Part shown: positions 35,516-45,693 of the stretch, one piece after another | Layout of the letters: each line of letters opens with the position of its first letter | Position numbering within the stretch: the first letter of the stretch is position 1 | Assembly: GCA_002748755.1 (NCBI GenBank) | Contig: PDTD01000012.1 | Coordinates: forward strand, 1 to 64,000 | DNA: 64,000 bases | Direction of reading: 5' to 3' | Source: Desulfobulbus propionicus | Lineage (GTDB): Bacteria > Desulfobacterota > Desulfobulbia > Desulfobulbales > Desulfobulbaceae | The notes under the pieces: generated by a model | Databases searched by the model: none | What the model was told of the DNA's origin: nothing | What the model saw: only the letters and a program-made list of their open reading frames with translations | Position numbers and translations under genes: made by a program

Positions 35516-36676
35516 CTATTTTTTTTGCCCTTTCTTTTGAGCGTATGTACTGGCAGCGCACTCGTTTTTGCCCAGATCCAGTTCCTCCTGTTTGTCGTCA
35601 TCGGGATGTTCCAGGTTGGCATTAACCAGACGGATTTTTGCGTACTCAGAAGGTTGAGGACGGATATTGTCTTTGACAAAGCCCAGAAAGGCGGAGAGAC
35701 TGTCCATGCTATAGATGGCTTTGTTTCCCTCGATAACCTGGCCTAGCTCCCGAACGAATACCAAGGCCTCATTGGCTTCTTCCCAGGCCATGTAATGTCC
35801 AGGCAAAACTTGCAGTGCTGTGTCTAACCTCTTGACTTTCTGTATGGAATCAAAGAGCATCTCTGACCAGGCTTCTGCCTCGCCTCCCAGGTCCGGGCGG
35901 CCGACGGAATCAATAAATATCATGTCACCGGAGATGATAAACCGCTCATCGATGATAAAACAGGTTGATCCTGGGGTATGACCGGGGGTAAACAGCACCC
36001 GGACGATATCTTTACCGTCGCTGAAGGACAGTGTCTGGCCATCGACAAGTGGGATATATGAATTTTGTGAATCCTTGAAATCACCTGGGTTGGCATAAAA
36101 GGCGGCCCCGGTCTTTTTCGATATATCGCGGCTGCCTGCAATATAGTCTGCCTGCAGATGGGTTTCAAAAGTATGGGTTATGGTGCAGCCATGCTCTTTG
36201 GCGAAATCCAGGTAGAAATCTATAGCCCTGGATGGATCGAAAACCATCATCTCGGCCCCTGAAAGCAGACCGTAACTGCAGGACGCCTTGCCCGGACGAA
36301 TGAACTGGTACAGGCTGTAGGTGTCGTTTTGGGTTAGGAGTTTTGGTATAAGCAGATTGCCCCATGATTTGATCCCGCCAGCAAGGTAGCCTAAATCTGC
36401 AAACCCATGCCGGTCCAGAATTTCGGCCACATATTTTGCTGAGCCTTCCTTGGCGCAGACAATACGTATCCTGGCATCTTTGGGAAGACGGGCAACGGAT
36501 GCCTCCTCTATTTCCATAAAGTCATAATAGGATATATTAAGCATGGTAAAAGGAGACGGACTTTCGATCTGGAATCTGCTGAAATCTTTCTCGTTTCGTA
36601 CATCCAATACCGTAATATTTTCTTGGTTGCTCAACCATGTAAACAGTTCTTCCGCCTGATACCTAACAATAGCCAT
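35516..36676 (-). CDS. Rhodanese-MBL fusion, persulfide dioxygenase-like
   Basis: 386 residues from the ATG at 36676, after AGGAGACACTACCC. The N-terminal rhodanese domain (~1-110) has LDVRNEKDFSRFQIESPSPF and VCAKEGSA, with the active-site Cys ahead of a GSA turn. The rest is an ETHE1-type metallo-beta-lactamase domain: FETHLQADYIAG, LFTPGHTPGSTCF, FISGDMIFIDSVGRPDL and VLPGHYM, so the three ligands of the single iron (first His, HTPG His, Asp) are kept, while two other His of the first motif are Gln and Tyr. It likely oxidises glutathione- or protein-bound persulfide. In CstB and ETHE1-rhodanese fusions the order is MBL first; here it is reversed. It converges on the Crp/Fnr gene. Confidence 0.82.
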   Translation of the reverse strand: MAIVRYQAEELFTWLSNQENITVLDVRNEKDFSRFQIESPSPFTMLNISYYDFMEIEEASVARLPKDARIRIVCAKEGSAKYVAEILDRHGFADLGYLAGGIKSWGNLLIPKLLTQNDTYSLYQFIRPGKASCSYGLLSGAEMMVFDPSRAIDFYLDFAKEHGCTITHTFETHLQADYIAGSRDISKKTGAAFYANPGDFKDSQNSYIPLVDGQTLSFSDGKDIVRVLFTPGHTPGSTCFIIDERFIISGDMIFIDSVGRPDLGGEAEAWSEMLFDSIQKVKRLDTALQVLPGHYMAWEEANEALVFVRELGQVIEGNKAIYSMDSLSAFLGFVKDNIRPQPSEYAKIRLVNANLEHPDDDKQEELDLGKNECAASTYAQKKGQKK

Positions 36677-37068
36677 GGGTAGTGTCTCCTGAGTGACCAC
36701 GGGCTCTTACCTGAACCCATCAGTCAGATGTCTTGTGTTTTATGTTGTCTTTTCACATAATGTGAGGCCGAATTTCTTGTGAACAAAGGGTAGAAATGTG
36801 GGACTGCTTATGCCATCACAGAAATGTATTCTGCTCTTATCTTGCAAAAAAAAAGGACCTTGTCCATTAAAAAAAGAATAATTGACATCATGTGTTAGCG
36901 GAGTCCGGGTCAGCTTTTTCGCTATAATATACCACCTGGTGGAAAAAATAAAAACTGACAAGATGGTAGTTCTGGACTCGTGCAGCCAGAATCCATGGGG
37001 ATTGGTGCGTGATTGTAGGGCCTGGTTTGGGAAAAAGCCTGGTAGTTTTCCAAGGTTCGCCTTAGATA
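36677..37068. other. Intergenic region with repeat-terminus fragment
   Basis: About 390 bases. A 25-base fragment (36762-36786, GGCCGAATTTCTTGTGAAC) matches one end of the dispersed family, without the remainder. Just before it, CACATAATGTG is a perfect short palindrome. TATAAT with no good -35 box occurs at 36924. No gene is supported. Confidence 0.45.
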
Positions 37069-40000
37069 TCAGGTGTTGATTGGAGAACCGTATCCGCCCC
37101 CGCCAGGAGTTTCGATAACAAAAATATCACCTGGCTCCATGGACGCCTCGTCATTGCCTGCAAGTTGCTCAAGGGTTCCATTGCCACGGATAATGTAATT
37201 GTTACCGCACAAGCCGTCTTCTCCACCTGCCAAGCCGTAGGGAGGCGTACGCCTGTGAGAGGAAAGGATTGTCGCGGTCATCCTCTCAAGGAATTGTATC
37301 TTTCGTACGACCCCATCACCTCCTGCATGCCGGCCCCTACCGCCAGAACCCAGGCGAAGGGCGAATTCTTTGACCAGAACCGGGAAGCGGTGCTCTATGA
37401 CTTCGGGGTCAGTCATCCGGGTATTGGTCATATGAGTGTGTACTCCACTGGTACCGGGGTGGTCAGGTCCGGCGCCACTTCCTCCACAGATGGTTTCATA
37501 ATTTTGGTATCGTGCGTTGCCGTACATAAAGTTGTTCATAGTGCCCTGGGAGGAGGCCAGTATCCCCAGCGCCCCAAAAAGGGCATCTGTGACCGCTTGG
37601 GAAACTTCGGTATTCCCTGCGATCACTGCTGCCGGATATGTAGGACAAAGCATGGAGCCTTTTGGTATCCGGATTTCCAGTGGTTGCAGGCAGCCTTCGT
37701 TCAAGGGAATGGTATCATCGACCAGGGTACGGAACACATACAGCACCGCGGCCCTACATACCGCAGCGGGCGCATTGTAATTACCCTGGCTTTGGGCTGA
37801 GGTGCCGTTGAAATCAATCACGGCAGAGCGCTGTTCGTGGTTGACGCATACAGCAACCTGAATGTGGCTGCCATCATCCATGGGGTAGGTGAATGAACAG
37901 TCTTTCAGGCAGTCCACAGCGCGTCGTACCGCCTCAGTTGCATTGTCCTGCACGTGCTGCATATAGGCCTGCACCACCTGAAGGCCAAAGTGGTCGATAA
38001 TCTTTTGCAGTTCGTGCACCCCAGTTGTATTGGCGGCAACCTGGGCCGCCAGGTCCGCCATATTCTGGTCCACATTGCGGCAGGGAAAAGGGCCCGAGGC
38101 GAGCAGGGTTCGGGTTTCTCGCTCCCGCAACCGACCCTGTTCCACCAAGAGCCAATTCTCAATGAGTACTCCTTCTTCCTGGATATGGGTACTGTCTGGG
38201 GGGGAGGAACCCGGGGTTCGTCCGCCGATATCAGCATGATGTGCGCGAGAGCCGAGATATACGAGGACATGCTGACGGTCTCTTGAGAAAAGAGGTGTAA
38301 TAACAGTTACATCTGGCAAATGACTCCCCCCTTTGTATGGCGCGTTAAGCATGTAGACATTACCTGGAGCCATACTGCCGCTGTTTGCTTTGATAACGGC
38401 TTTGACCGACTCGCCCATGGAGCCTAGATGTACCGGAACATGGGGGGCATTGGCGATCAGGTTCCCCTGGGGGTCGAACAGGGCGCAGGAAAAGTCGAGG
38501 CGCTCTTTGATATTGACCGAGCAGGCGGTCTTGGACAGGGTAGCGCCCATCTGCTCGGCTATAGACATAAACAGGTTGTTGAACACCTCAAGCATAACCG
38601 GATCCGCAGCCGTTCCTATGGCTTCCCGCCTGGGTCTGGGTATGTATCTACTCATAATCAGGTGATTTCGAGCGTTGACCTCTGCCAACCATCCAGCTTC
38701 GATGACAATGGTCCCTGTGTCTTCAATGAGTATGGCCGGCCCCTGTATTTGTTGGCCGGGTGTACACTCATTCCGGTCAAACAAGGATGCAATCCGCCAA
38801 GCACCCCTGGTGTAGATTTGAACCAATTCCAGTGGTTCAGGCTGCCCTGTTCGGAGGGGAAGTTCGGGGTCACCTGGCTGTTCTGTGGAGCCCACCGCCT
38901 CCAGAGTAATCGCTTCGACCACAAGTGCACGTTCTGAAGGGATATAGCCAAACCGCTGCTGATGGATTTTTTCAAACTGCCTGCGCATGGTGGCCGGGTC
39001 TGCCAGGTCGGTCAGCAGGCAGGTATCTGTTCCCTGGTAACGTAGATGTACTGTACAGGAGATGCTGATCATTTCTTCGCTCACACCCTGATTGCGCACT
39101 GCATGAAAAACTGCCTGGCTAAGCGGTGTCGCGGCTTGCCGTATGGTATCCTGCAGGTCAGGCAGGGTGAAGTCCAGCCCCAACTGTTTTTCCCTCATAG
39201 CGCTGATATCAGCCAGTCCCATACCGTAGGCTGAGAGCACACCTGCGTACGGGTGAAGAAAGATCTTTTCCACGCCCAGAGCATCGGCAACCAGGCAGGC
39301 GTGCTGGCCGCTGGCTCCACCAAAACAGTTCAAGGTATATTCGGTGACATCGTACCCTCGCTGGACAGAAATTTTTTTTATGGCATGGGCCATATTTTCA
39401 ACAGCGATTCGGATAAAGCCGTCGGCCACGGCTTCGGGTGTCTGAGGGGCACTGTCTGTTGCCTCGGCGATACGAACTGCCAGTTGGTGAAACAGTTCGC
39501 CAACATGCTCTTTGTCCAGCGGCTGATCAGCCTGGGGACCAAAAACCGCAGGGAAGTGATGCGGCTGAATTTTGCCCAGCATGACATTGCAGTCGGTGAC
39601 GGTCAGGGGTCCTCCGCGCCTGTAGCATGCCGGTCCTGGATGCGCCCCTGCTGATTCCGGTCCTACCCGGTATCTGGTTCCGTCAAAATTGAGGAGCGAA
39701 CCGCCACCGGCGGCAACGGTGTGGATGTCCATCATGGGGGCCCGCAGGCGAACTCCTGCTACCATGGTTTCAAAACTGCGTTCAAATGTACCGTTGTAAT
39801 GGGACACATCTGTGGATGTGCCTCCCATATCAAAACCGATCAGTTTGTCGAATCCGCTCATAGCTGCGGTCCGTACCATCCCGATAACCCCGCCCGCTGG
39901 CCCCGAGAGTATCGCGTCTTTCCCGCGAAAAGTCGCTGCATCGGTCAGCCCGCCGTGAGACTGCATGAACAATAACCTAGTTCCTGAGGGGTCTATTTCC

Positions 40001-40683
40001 CGGCTGACCTGGTCAATATACCGTTGAAGCAGGGGGGAAAGGTAGGCATCGATTACCGTGGTATCCCCTCGAAAAATGAATTTCATCAGCGGGCTGACTG
40101 TATGGCTGACCGAGATGGTGGTAAAACCGATCTCTTCAGCCAAGGTGCTTATGAGACGTTCATGATCCGGGAACAGGTAGCCGTGCATAAGGCAGATCGC
40201 CAGCGAACGGACGCCTTTACGGTAATAGTGTTGCAATTGGGGGCGAAGTTTCTCCTGCTCAAGGGGAATACGCACCGTGCCTGCGGCATCGACCCTCTCT
40301 TCAGCTTCGATAACCGCTTCATAGAGCATTTCCGGCAGGACAATATGACGGACAAACAGATCGGGCCTGGTCTGGTAACCTATTCGCAGGGCATCTCGGA
40401 ATCCCTTGGTCGTTACAAGGATCGTACGGTCTCCCCGACGTTCAAGCAGGGCATTGGTTGCAACAGTGGTTCCCATTGTGATGGAGGCGATGCTCTCGGT
40501 GGGGAGGGGGGCGTCCAGAGGTATGTTGAGAATCTTTTTCATGCCTGCAATGGCGGCATCACTGTATTGCTCAGGGTTTTCAGAGAGCAGTTTACATCTG
40601 CTCAGGGAAGAGTCGGGATGCCTTGCTATGATATCGGTAAAGGTCCCGCCGCGATCAATCCAGAACTGGTATTTGTGGCTCAT
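37069..40683 (-). CDS. Fused hydantoinase A/B, 5-oxoprolinase family
   Basis: 1204 residues. HyuA half first: [18 protein letters not shown] (ATP-binding N-term), [72 protein letters not shown] and [17 protein letters not shown]. The HyuB half (from ~residue 680) has [34 protein letters not shown], then [23 protein letters not shown] and the C-terminal [11 protein letters not shown]. Such fusions, like eukaryotic 5-oxoprolinase, open 5-oxoproline or hydantoin rings with ATP; bacterial members also include acetone carboxylase relatives. The gene stands alone; no glutathione-cycle gene is near, so the substrate is undecided. Confidence 0.93.
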   Translation of the reverse strand: MSHKYQFWIDRGGTFTDIIARHPDSSLSRCKLLSENPEQYSDAAIAGMKKILNIPLDAPLPTESIASITMGTTVATNALLERRGDRTILVTTKGFRDALRIGYQTRPDLFVRHIVLPEMLYEAVIEAEERVDAAGTVRIPLEQEKLRPQLQHYYRKGVRSLAICLMHGYLFPDHERLISTLAEEIGFTTISVSHTVSPLMKFIFRGDTTVIDAYLSPLLQRYIDQVSREIDPSGTRLLFMQSHGGLTDAATFRGKDAILSGPAGGVIGMVRTAAMSGFDKLIGFDMGGTSTDVSHYNGTFERSFETMVAGVRLRAPMMDIHTVAAGGGSLLNFDGTRYRVGPESAGAHPGPACYRRGGPLTVTDCNVMLGKIQPHHFPAVFGPQADQPLDKEHVGELFHQLAVRIAEATDSAPQTPEAVADGFIRIAVENMAHAIKKISVQRGYDVTEYTLNCFGGASGQHACLVADALGVEKIFLHPYAGVLSAYGMGLADISAMREKQLGLDFTLPDLQDTIRQAATPLSQAVFHAVRNQGVSEEMISISCTVHLRYQGTDTCLLTDLADPATMRRQFEKIHQQRFGYIPSERALVVEAITLEAVGSTEQPGDPELPLRTGQPEPLELVQIYTRGAWRIASLFDRNECTPGQQIQGPAILIEDTGTIVIEAGWLAEVNARNHLIMSRYIPRPRREAIGTAADPVMLEVFNNLFMSIAEQMGATLSKTACSVNIKERLDFSCALFDPQGNLIANAPHVPVHLGSMGESVKAVIKANSGSMAPGNVYMLNAPYKGGSHLPDVTVITPLFSRDRQHVLVYLGSRAHHADIGGRTPGSSPPDSTHIQEEGVLIENWLLVEQGRLRERETRTLLASGPFPCRNVDQNMADLAAQVAANTTGVHELQKIIDHFGLQVVQAYMQHVQDNATEAVRRAVDCLKDCSFTYPMDDGSHIQVAVCVNHEQRSAVIDFNGTSAQSQGNYNAPAAVCRAAVLYVFRTLVDDTIPLNEGCLQPLEIRIPKGSMLCPTYPAAVIAGNTEVSQAVTDALFGALGILASSQGTMNNFMYGNARYQNYETICGGSGAGPDHPGTSGVHTHMTNTRMTDPEVIEHRFPVLVKEFALRLGSGGRGRHAGGDGVVRKIQFLERMTATILSSHRRTPPYGLAGGEDGLCGNNYIIRGNGTLEQLAGNDEASMEPGDIFVIETPGGGGYGSPINT

Positions 40684-41152
40684 TATTCTGACTGAAAAAA
40701 ACAGGTTCGAGTATTTATCAAAAGCAACAATAGCGTATCACAACGATTTGTTCGAGCATATTGTCAGATAGTGTGTTTCTACTTGATTTTGACATCCTGA
40801 TCAAAGAGCCTTTACAATATATCAATGTCTTGTCTGTCCAACGGGCATCTTGCCTGGCAAGTCTCTCCGTTCACCTGCCGACTTCCGGGAGCGTTCCCCC
40901 AGCAAAAGCTGCCAGGGGAGGCGTGGTCGAGTGCACACCAATTGAACATGTTCACTGCAGCCGTCGTCTTTTGGGGGGCGTCCTCCTTTTGCTGCTCATC
41001 CGTCTCAATCACAGAAAAAACAGGTGATCCTCCATACCACGGATGATCTTCTGAAGGCTGAAGCCAGGCGCAACCATCTTTTTTAAACGAGCCCCTGTCT
41101 CCCTGTGGGAAGACAAAAATCTGTTGATATCAAGAAGCACAAGGAACGTGCA
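40684..41152. other. Non-coding region upstream of receiver pseudogene
   Basis: About 470 bases. Short frames (40761-41027, 40825-41046 plus; 40812-41012 minus) show no family motif. The right part may be the decayed rest of the hybrid kinase whose receiver lies downstream, but I cannot recognise kinase motifs in it. Confidence 0.4.
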
Positions 41153-41550
41153 ATGGACCGACCTGCAGCAATTCCCCGGGGAGATGGGCAGCATATTCTT
41201 CTAGTGGATGATGAAAAAGCAATCGCCGAAGTGACTGGGGATATGCTGCAACGGTTGGGTTACAGAGTGACCATTCGCGTCTCAAGTATTGAGACCCTGG
41301 AGGCTTTCCGGAACCTGTCCAGTCAGATAGATGACCATGTCCCAACTGACTGGGTTGCAGCTCTTTACAAGAATCAAGATGACCCAGCCCAGTGTTTCGG
41401 TCATCGTCTGCACCGGCTTCAGTGAGCAACTTGATGACACAATATTTGCCTGCCATTGGTGCGGATGCCTATTTTTGCAAACCTGTTCTGATGGAAGACC
41501 TAGCCTGTACGGTGCATTCTGTCCTGCAGAAGAGGAATGAGCGCCTCTAA
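41153..41550 (+). pseudogene. Broken receiver domain of a hybrid histidine kinase
   Basis: The piece can be read in three frames as one receiver domain. It begins PRGDGQHILLVDDEKAIAEVTGDMLQRLGYRVTI, the linker and start typical of a C-terminal receiver in hybrid kinases. After NLSSQID the frame breaks, and the next part (MTMSQLTGLQLFTRIKMTQPSVSVIVCTGFSEQ) resumes at 41331 in another frame; the stretch with the phospho-acceptor Asp is partly lost. A second shift near 41445 gives IGADAYFCKPVLMEDLACTV to the stop at 41548-41550, with the conserved Lys in CKPV. Two frameshifts and loss of the acceptor region make it non-functional. The kinase part is not recognisable upstream. Confidence 0.85.
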
Positions 41551-41562
41551 CTGTGACGGTTG

Positions 41563-41789
41563 TATCCCGGATTTCTCATTACCATTTTATTTCATTGGAG
41601 AAAAAATAGATACAAACAAATGGATGTGATGTCCGTAAGCGCTCTCTCGTTTCGGCACAAGGCCAACCAACGCGAAGCCCAGGAAGGACCATCTTCGGCA
41701 GTCTTTTGGCAATGCAAAGATCCAGGTAGAATGAGGCACCAAAAGCTCCCGAACCTGGCGCCACCGGAGCTGATGGGAAATCCATTCTA
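41563..41789 (+). repeat. Dispersed 225-bp repeat, copy F
   Basis: Forward copy, 227 bases, from TATCCCGGATTTCTCATTAC to GATGGGAAATCCATTCTA. GACCATCTTCGGCAGTCTTT and the right arm CTCCCGAACCTGGCGCCACC form the long stem. It begins 13 bases after the receiver pseudogene stop. A frame giving PSSAVFWQ and LPNLAPPELM here is repeat sequence. Confidence 0.9.
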
Positions 41790-42000
41790 ACCTATTGATA
41801 TACTGTTTGTATACTTACAAACCTTTCCACTTGGCATCAGTACGGTTTTAAACGCTTACCAAGTCAAGGCCAGGTATAAGAAGAAATAACATTGCAGCAA
41901 AATTATGAATATATTAAGTTTTATGCTCTGGCTGTCAATTGTCTCCGAATGAGACTGTGTTGCCACTACGTTTTCTAAGGGAAAGGAGCTGGCTACGTTT

Positions 42001-42516
42001 ATGAGTAAAATAGGAAGAAACCAACCCTGTTTTTGTGGATCTGGAAAAAAATTTAAGCATTGCTGCCGTACAGTGGGAGAAAGGGGGCAGGAAAGAGTAC
42101 CAGAGCAGAATCCCCAGGTCATACTGGCCAATGCTATTGACAAAATTCAGCAATCTGCCTATAGGCGCAAGGAAGATTTTTTTGAACTAGGTGTCTTTAT
42201 CTTTTTCAGCAACAGTGATGGGGATGCCTGGCTATTGGAGTTCACCGAGTCGGATGCCATGCAGCTCTCCCGGGGAGGAGAACCTCTGGAAGCGCCGATA
42301 GAAGAAAACTCAGAGACTATTGAGGCCAACTGGAGCCACACCTTCAAAGTAGAAAAGAAACAACTCAAACTCACTGCCTACGGGGATAAGGCAAAATGCA
42401 TACTCCACAATGCCCCTACCCAGAGAATTTACGCAGCTCTGCGTCGCATGAAAAAACGTTTTTCCCCTGAATTGATTGAGCAGGTGCACCTGCCCCTGCC
42501 AGAAACGTTGGCCTGA
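42001..42516 (+). CDS. SEC-C motif protein
   Basis: 171 residues. The N-terminus KIGRNQPCFCGSGKKFKHCC is a SEC-C zinc motif (CxCxnCC), the same small metal-binding unit found at the end of SecA. The rest is a helical/beta domain without other known motifs (EANWSHTFKVEKKQLKL, RRMKKRFSPELIEQVHLPLP). SEC-C proteins without SecA domains are commonly of unknown function, perhaps metal- or ribosome-linked. The gene lies 16 bases before a VanZ-like gene, a possible two-gene operon. The region upstream holds repeat copy F. Confidence 0.82.
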   Translation: MSKIGRNQPCFCGSGKKFKHCCRTVGERGQERVPEQNPQVILANAIDKIQQSAYRRKEDFFELGVFIFFSNSDGDAWLLEFTESDAMQLSRGGEPLEAPIEENSETIEANWSHTFKVEKKQLKLTAYGDKAKCILHNAPTQRIYAALRRMKKRFSPELIEQVHLPLPETLA

Positions 42517-42532
42517 CTTGTCCGCTCCGGTC

Positions 42533-42922
42533 ATGAGGACTCAAACGTCTTTGGTCAGAAGTATTCCCATGCTGTGTATCATGGGAGGGCTTTTTATTGC
42601 TTCTCACATACCTGGTGAGAGTCTTCGCCTGCCTGCATTGCTGACCATGGACAAAATACTGCATGTTGCTGCCTATATGGTGCTCGGCCTGTCCTACAGC
42701 TTTGCCTTTCCTGACGTTCTCTGGTCTCGTCATTCCCGAAAATTATCCCTGACAGTGCTCATCCTTTGCCTTCTTTTTGGCATCAGCGACGAGGTGCACC
42801 AGGCATTTGTTCCCGGTCGCAATGCCGACAGCCTGGATTTGGTTGCCGATGTCACAGGCGGCACTATCGCGGCCGTCCTGTATCCTTACCTGACCGCATA
42901 TATCCGCAATTCTTCTGCATGA
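42533..42922 (+). CDS. VanZ-like membrane protein
   Basis: 129 residues from the ATG at 42533; the frame is open upstream, but that part overlaps the SEC-C gene. Four membrane helices are visible (about 8-24, 38-56, 67-82, 100-120). SHIPGESLRLPALLTMDKILHVAAYMVLGLSY holds the DK..H pattern, and GISDEVHQAFVPGRNADSLDLVADVTGGTIAA is the signature EVHQxFxPxRxxDxxDxxxNxxG-type motif of the VanZ/teicoplanin-resistance family. Function in most bacteria is unknown. It ends 125 bases before the convergent hemB. Confidence 0.87.
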   Translation: MRTQTSLVRSIPMLCIMGGLFIASHIPGESLRLPALLTMDKILHVAAYMVLGLSYSFAFPDVLWSRHSRKLSLTVLILCLLFGISDEVHQAFVPGRNADSLDLVADVTGGTIAAVLYPYLTAYIRNSSA

Positions 42923-43047
42923 CCAGCTCCCTCATTCCTTCGGGCTAGCTACAAAAAAGCTTGCCTTACATGCCTATCTTTGCGCTGGCAGATCCCTGAT
43001 CTGGGCATACCATGCTTGCATACAATTCAGATGATGTGGTGACGGCG

Positions 43048-44025
43048 TCAAAAATTATTCAAAAGCTTGGCCATCTCCTTGGCATAGTAGGTAAGGATGA
43101 TGTCCGCACCAGCACGATGTATGGAGAGCAGGGTTTCAGCCATGACCGCCTGTTCATTGATCCACCCTTGGGCTGCTGCTGCCTTGATCATAGCATACTC
43201 TCCGCTGACATGGTAGGCAGCCACGGGCAGGTCGAATTCGTCATGGATCTGGCGGACGATGTCCAGGTAGGCAACTGCGGGCTTGACCATGAGAATGTCC
43301 GCACCTTCCTCCACGTCCAAAGTCGCCTCTCGCAAGGCTTCCCGGCTGTTGGCTGGATCCATCTGATACCCTTTGCGGTCCCCGAATTGGGGAGAGCACT
43401 CTGCGGCGTCCCGGAATGGGCCGTAAAAGGCTGAGGCATATTTCACAGCATAGGACATGATAGGGGTCATATGATAAGAGTTCTCATCAAGCGCGGCTCG
43501 TATCTCGCTGACACGGCCATCCATCATATCTGAAGGCGCAACGATGTCCGCACCAGCCTTGGCATGGGAGAGAGCTGTTCTGGCCAGCAGTTCCAGGGTG
43601 GCGTCGTTATCCACCGCATTGTTATGCAGGCAGCCGCAGTGTCCATGATCGGTGTATTCACATAGGCAGACATCGGTGACAAGAGTAAGCTCTGGAACCT
43701 TGTCTTTCAGTTCCCTGACGGCCTTTTGAATAATACCGTTGTTTGCATAGGCACCTGAACCCAGGCCGTCTTTTTTTTGAGGTAACCCAAAGAGGATGAC
43801 CGAACGGATTCCAAGCTCAAGGCACTCTTTTGCTTCTTCCGCAAGCTTGTCAATGGAGAAGCGATAGACACCAGGCATGGAAGGCACCTGCTCACGGATT
43901 TTTTTTCCTGGCACGACGAATAATGGGAGGATGAACTGATCAGATGATAAACGGGTTTCTCTGATCAACGAACGCAGGGTGTCATTTTGACGCATTCTTC
44001 TGGGACGATATTCCGGAAAAGCCAT
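43048..44025 (-). CDS. hemB: Delta-aminolevulinic acid dehydratase (porphobilinogen synthase)
   Basis: 325 residues from the ATG at 44025 with ribosome site AGGAGACCCCA; a long upstream open frame to 44235 does not fit the family. The N-terminus FPEYRPRRMRQNDTLRSLIRETRLSSDQFILPLFV is the HemB opening. TDVCLCEYTDHGHCG contains the three zinc-binding Cys of the zinc-dependent type, MSYAVKYASAFYGPFRDAA the first active lysine, and LMVKPAVAYLDIVR the Schiff-base lysine. It joins two aminolevulinates into porphobilinogen for heme and sirohaem, required for the window's cytochrome genes. It is 250 bases downstream of ntrX. Confidence 0.97.
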   Translation of the reverse strand: MAFPEYRPRRMRQNDTLRSLIRETRLSSDQFILPLFVVPGKKIREQVPSMPGVYRFSIDKLAEEAKECLELGIRSVILFGLPQKKDGLGSGAYANNGIIQKAVRELKDKVPELTLVTDVCLCEYTDHGHCGCLHNNAVDNDATLELLARTALSHAKAGADIVAPSDMMDGRVSEIRAALDENSYHMTPIMSYAVKYASAFYGPFRDAAECSPQFGDRKGYQMDPANSREALREATLDVEEGADILMVKPAVAYLDIVRQIHDEFDLPVAAYHVSGEYAMIKAAAAQGWINEQAVMAETLLSIHRAGADIILTYYAKEMAKLLNNF

Positions 44026-44277
44026 TGGGGTCTCCTGTTTGTTTTGGTCTATGAAAGTTACCCGGCGGAGCAAGAAGGTTGCCCAGGCCAGGATACGAGT
44101 GTTCCAGGGGCGCTGCAGCTGACCGCCCAGGTCCAGCCATGGTGACGGATGACATCCTGCGCCTGTGTACGGATGGCTGGTCCTGATTTGGCTGCATGGA
44201 TTCTTTTTTCTTTTTTGAACCATGCGGCCTGGCACCCCAGGCTTTCACATGTCATGGGTGCGGAGAAGTGTCGATGG

Positions 44278-45654
44278 TTAGGGTGTGTGCCTGCTTGCTT
44301 CTATTCCCAGTGTTTTCATTTTTTTGTGTAGGTGGCTACGTTCCATACCTACCTGCTCGGCGGTTTTGGAAACATTCCCCTCGTTTTCCCCGAGTTTTGC
44401 CTTGAGGTACGCGATCTCAAATGCACGTTTGGCATCCTTATAGTTGAGGGCATGCAGGCTGGAGAAGAGGGGATCTACCGGGTGCGGTGGAATCGGGGAT
44501 TGTCCGAGAAAGAGGGCCACATCCTCAGAGGTAATGGTTTCGCTGGGGCACATGATCACCAGACGTTCCACCATATTGCGCAGTTCACGGACATTACCGG
44601 GCCAGTGATGGCGGGTCAGCAGGTCCATGGCCCCAGGGGAGACGGATTTTTTCCCCAAGCCTTTTGTACGGTGTTCAGCGAGAAAATCTTCAACCAGTAA
44701 AGGAATGTCTTCTCGCCGTTCATCCAGGTCCGGTACAAGTATCGGCACCACATTGAGACGGTAGAAGAGGTCGGCGCGGAAAGTACCTTGCTCGATTTCC
44801 TGTTCCAGATTTTTGTTGGTCGCTGCGAGCACCCTGACATCAACGGTAATGGTTTTTGAGCCCCCGACCCGTTCGAATTTACGCTCCTGCAAGATACGTA
44901 AAACCTTGGCCTGGCTTTTCAGGCTCATATCGCCTATTTCGTCCAGAAACAGGGTAGAGCCGTTGGCCATATCAAATGTACCCTTTTTAGTTTCCAGAGC
45001 CCCTGTAAAGGAACCTTTTTCATGCCCAAAGAGTTCAGATTCGATCAACTCTTCCGGGATGGCGGCACAGTTAACTTCTACCATGGGGTGTTTTCCCCGG
45101 GGAGAGAGCCGATGGATGGTCTGGGCGACCAGTTCCTTTCCTGTTCCGTGGCCGCCCCTGATCAGTACCCAGGCATCGGTGGGGGCGACCCGTTGGATCT
45201 GATCTCGGAGCATGGCGATAAGCGTACTCTCACCTGTGATATCGGGTTTTTTGGGGCCACTTTCCCTAAGGAGCCTGTTTTCCCGTTCCAGTTGAGCTAC
45301 ATGGAGGCCTCTGGTGACAGCGTGGATGATCTTGTCGTATGAGAGGGGTTTTTCGATAAAGTCGAAAGCCCCTGTTTTGGTTGCCTGGACTGCGGTATCA
45401 ATGGTCCCGTGCCCGGAAATCATCACAACGGGAATTTCAGACTGCTTCTTGATTCTATTAAGAGCTTCAAGGCCGTCCATTCCTGGCATCCAGATATCAA
45501 GCAGGATCAGGTTAACATCCTCTTCTTCAAGAAGAGAGAGTCCTTCTTCTGCCGAGGCCGCTGAAAGTGGTATGAATCCTTCGTCTGCCAGGATGCCAGA
45601 AAGGGACTCACGGATAGGTGCTTCGTCGTCGATGATAAGTATTGTCTTTGCCAT
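44278..45654 (-). CDS. ntrX: NtrX-like sigma54-dependent response regulator
   Basis: 458 residues: a receiver (1-120; phosphoacceptor Asp53 in LLDIWMPG, DDE at 9-11, Lys in IEKPLS), a AAA+ activator (140-365; Walker A written GGHGTGKELVA rather than GESGTGKE; GSFTGA for the sigma54 contact loop GAFTGA; Walker B TLFLDEIGDM; arginine finger in FRADLFYRLNVV) and a C-terminal Fis-type helix-turn-helix (NVSKTAEQVGMERSHLHKKMKTLGI). It should activate sigma54 promoters when phosphorylated by the adjacent NtrY-like kinase, 39 bases upstream on the same strand. Nitrogen, redox or envelope signals are all reported for this pair. Confidence 0.93.
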   Translation of the reverse strand: MAKTILIIDDEAPIRESLSGILADEGFIPLSAASAEEGLSLLEEEDVNLILLDIWMPGMDGLEALNRIKKQSEIPVVMISGHGTIDTAVQATKTGAFDFIEKPLSYDKIIHAVTRGLHVAQLERENRLLRESGPKKPDITGESTLIAMLRDQIQRVAPTDAWVLIRGGHGTGKELVAQTIHRLSPRGKHPMVEVNCAAIPEELIESELFGHEKGSFTGALETKKGTFDMANGSTLFLDEIGDMSLKSQAKVLRILQERKFERVGGSKTITVDVRVLAATNKNLEQEIEQGTFRADLFYRLNVVPILVPDLDERREDIPLLVEDFLAEHRTKGLGKKSVSPGAMDLLTRHHWPGNVRELRNMVERLVIMCPSETITSEDVALFLGQSPIPPHPVDPLFSSLHALNYKDAKRAFEIAYLKAKLGENEGNVSKTAEQVGMERSHLHKKMKTLGIEASRHTP

Positions 45655-45693
45655 TGGTTTCCAGGTTAGGACGGTGGTGCATACGTCTCTGCG

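Noticed and set aside
44026-44235. 70-residue N-terminal extension of HemB
   Set aside because: The AGGAGACCCCA ribosome site precedes the ATG at 44025, and the extension has no HemB similarity.
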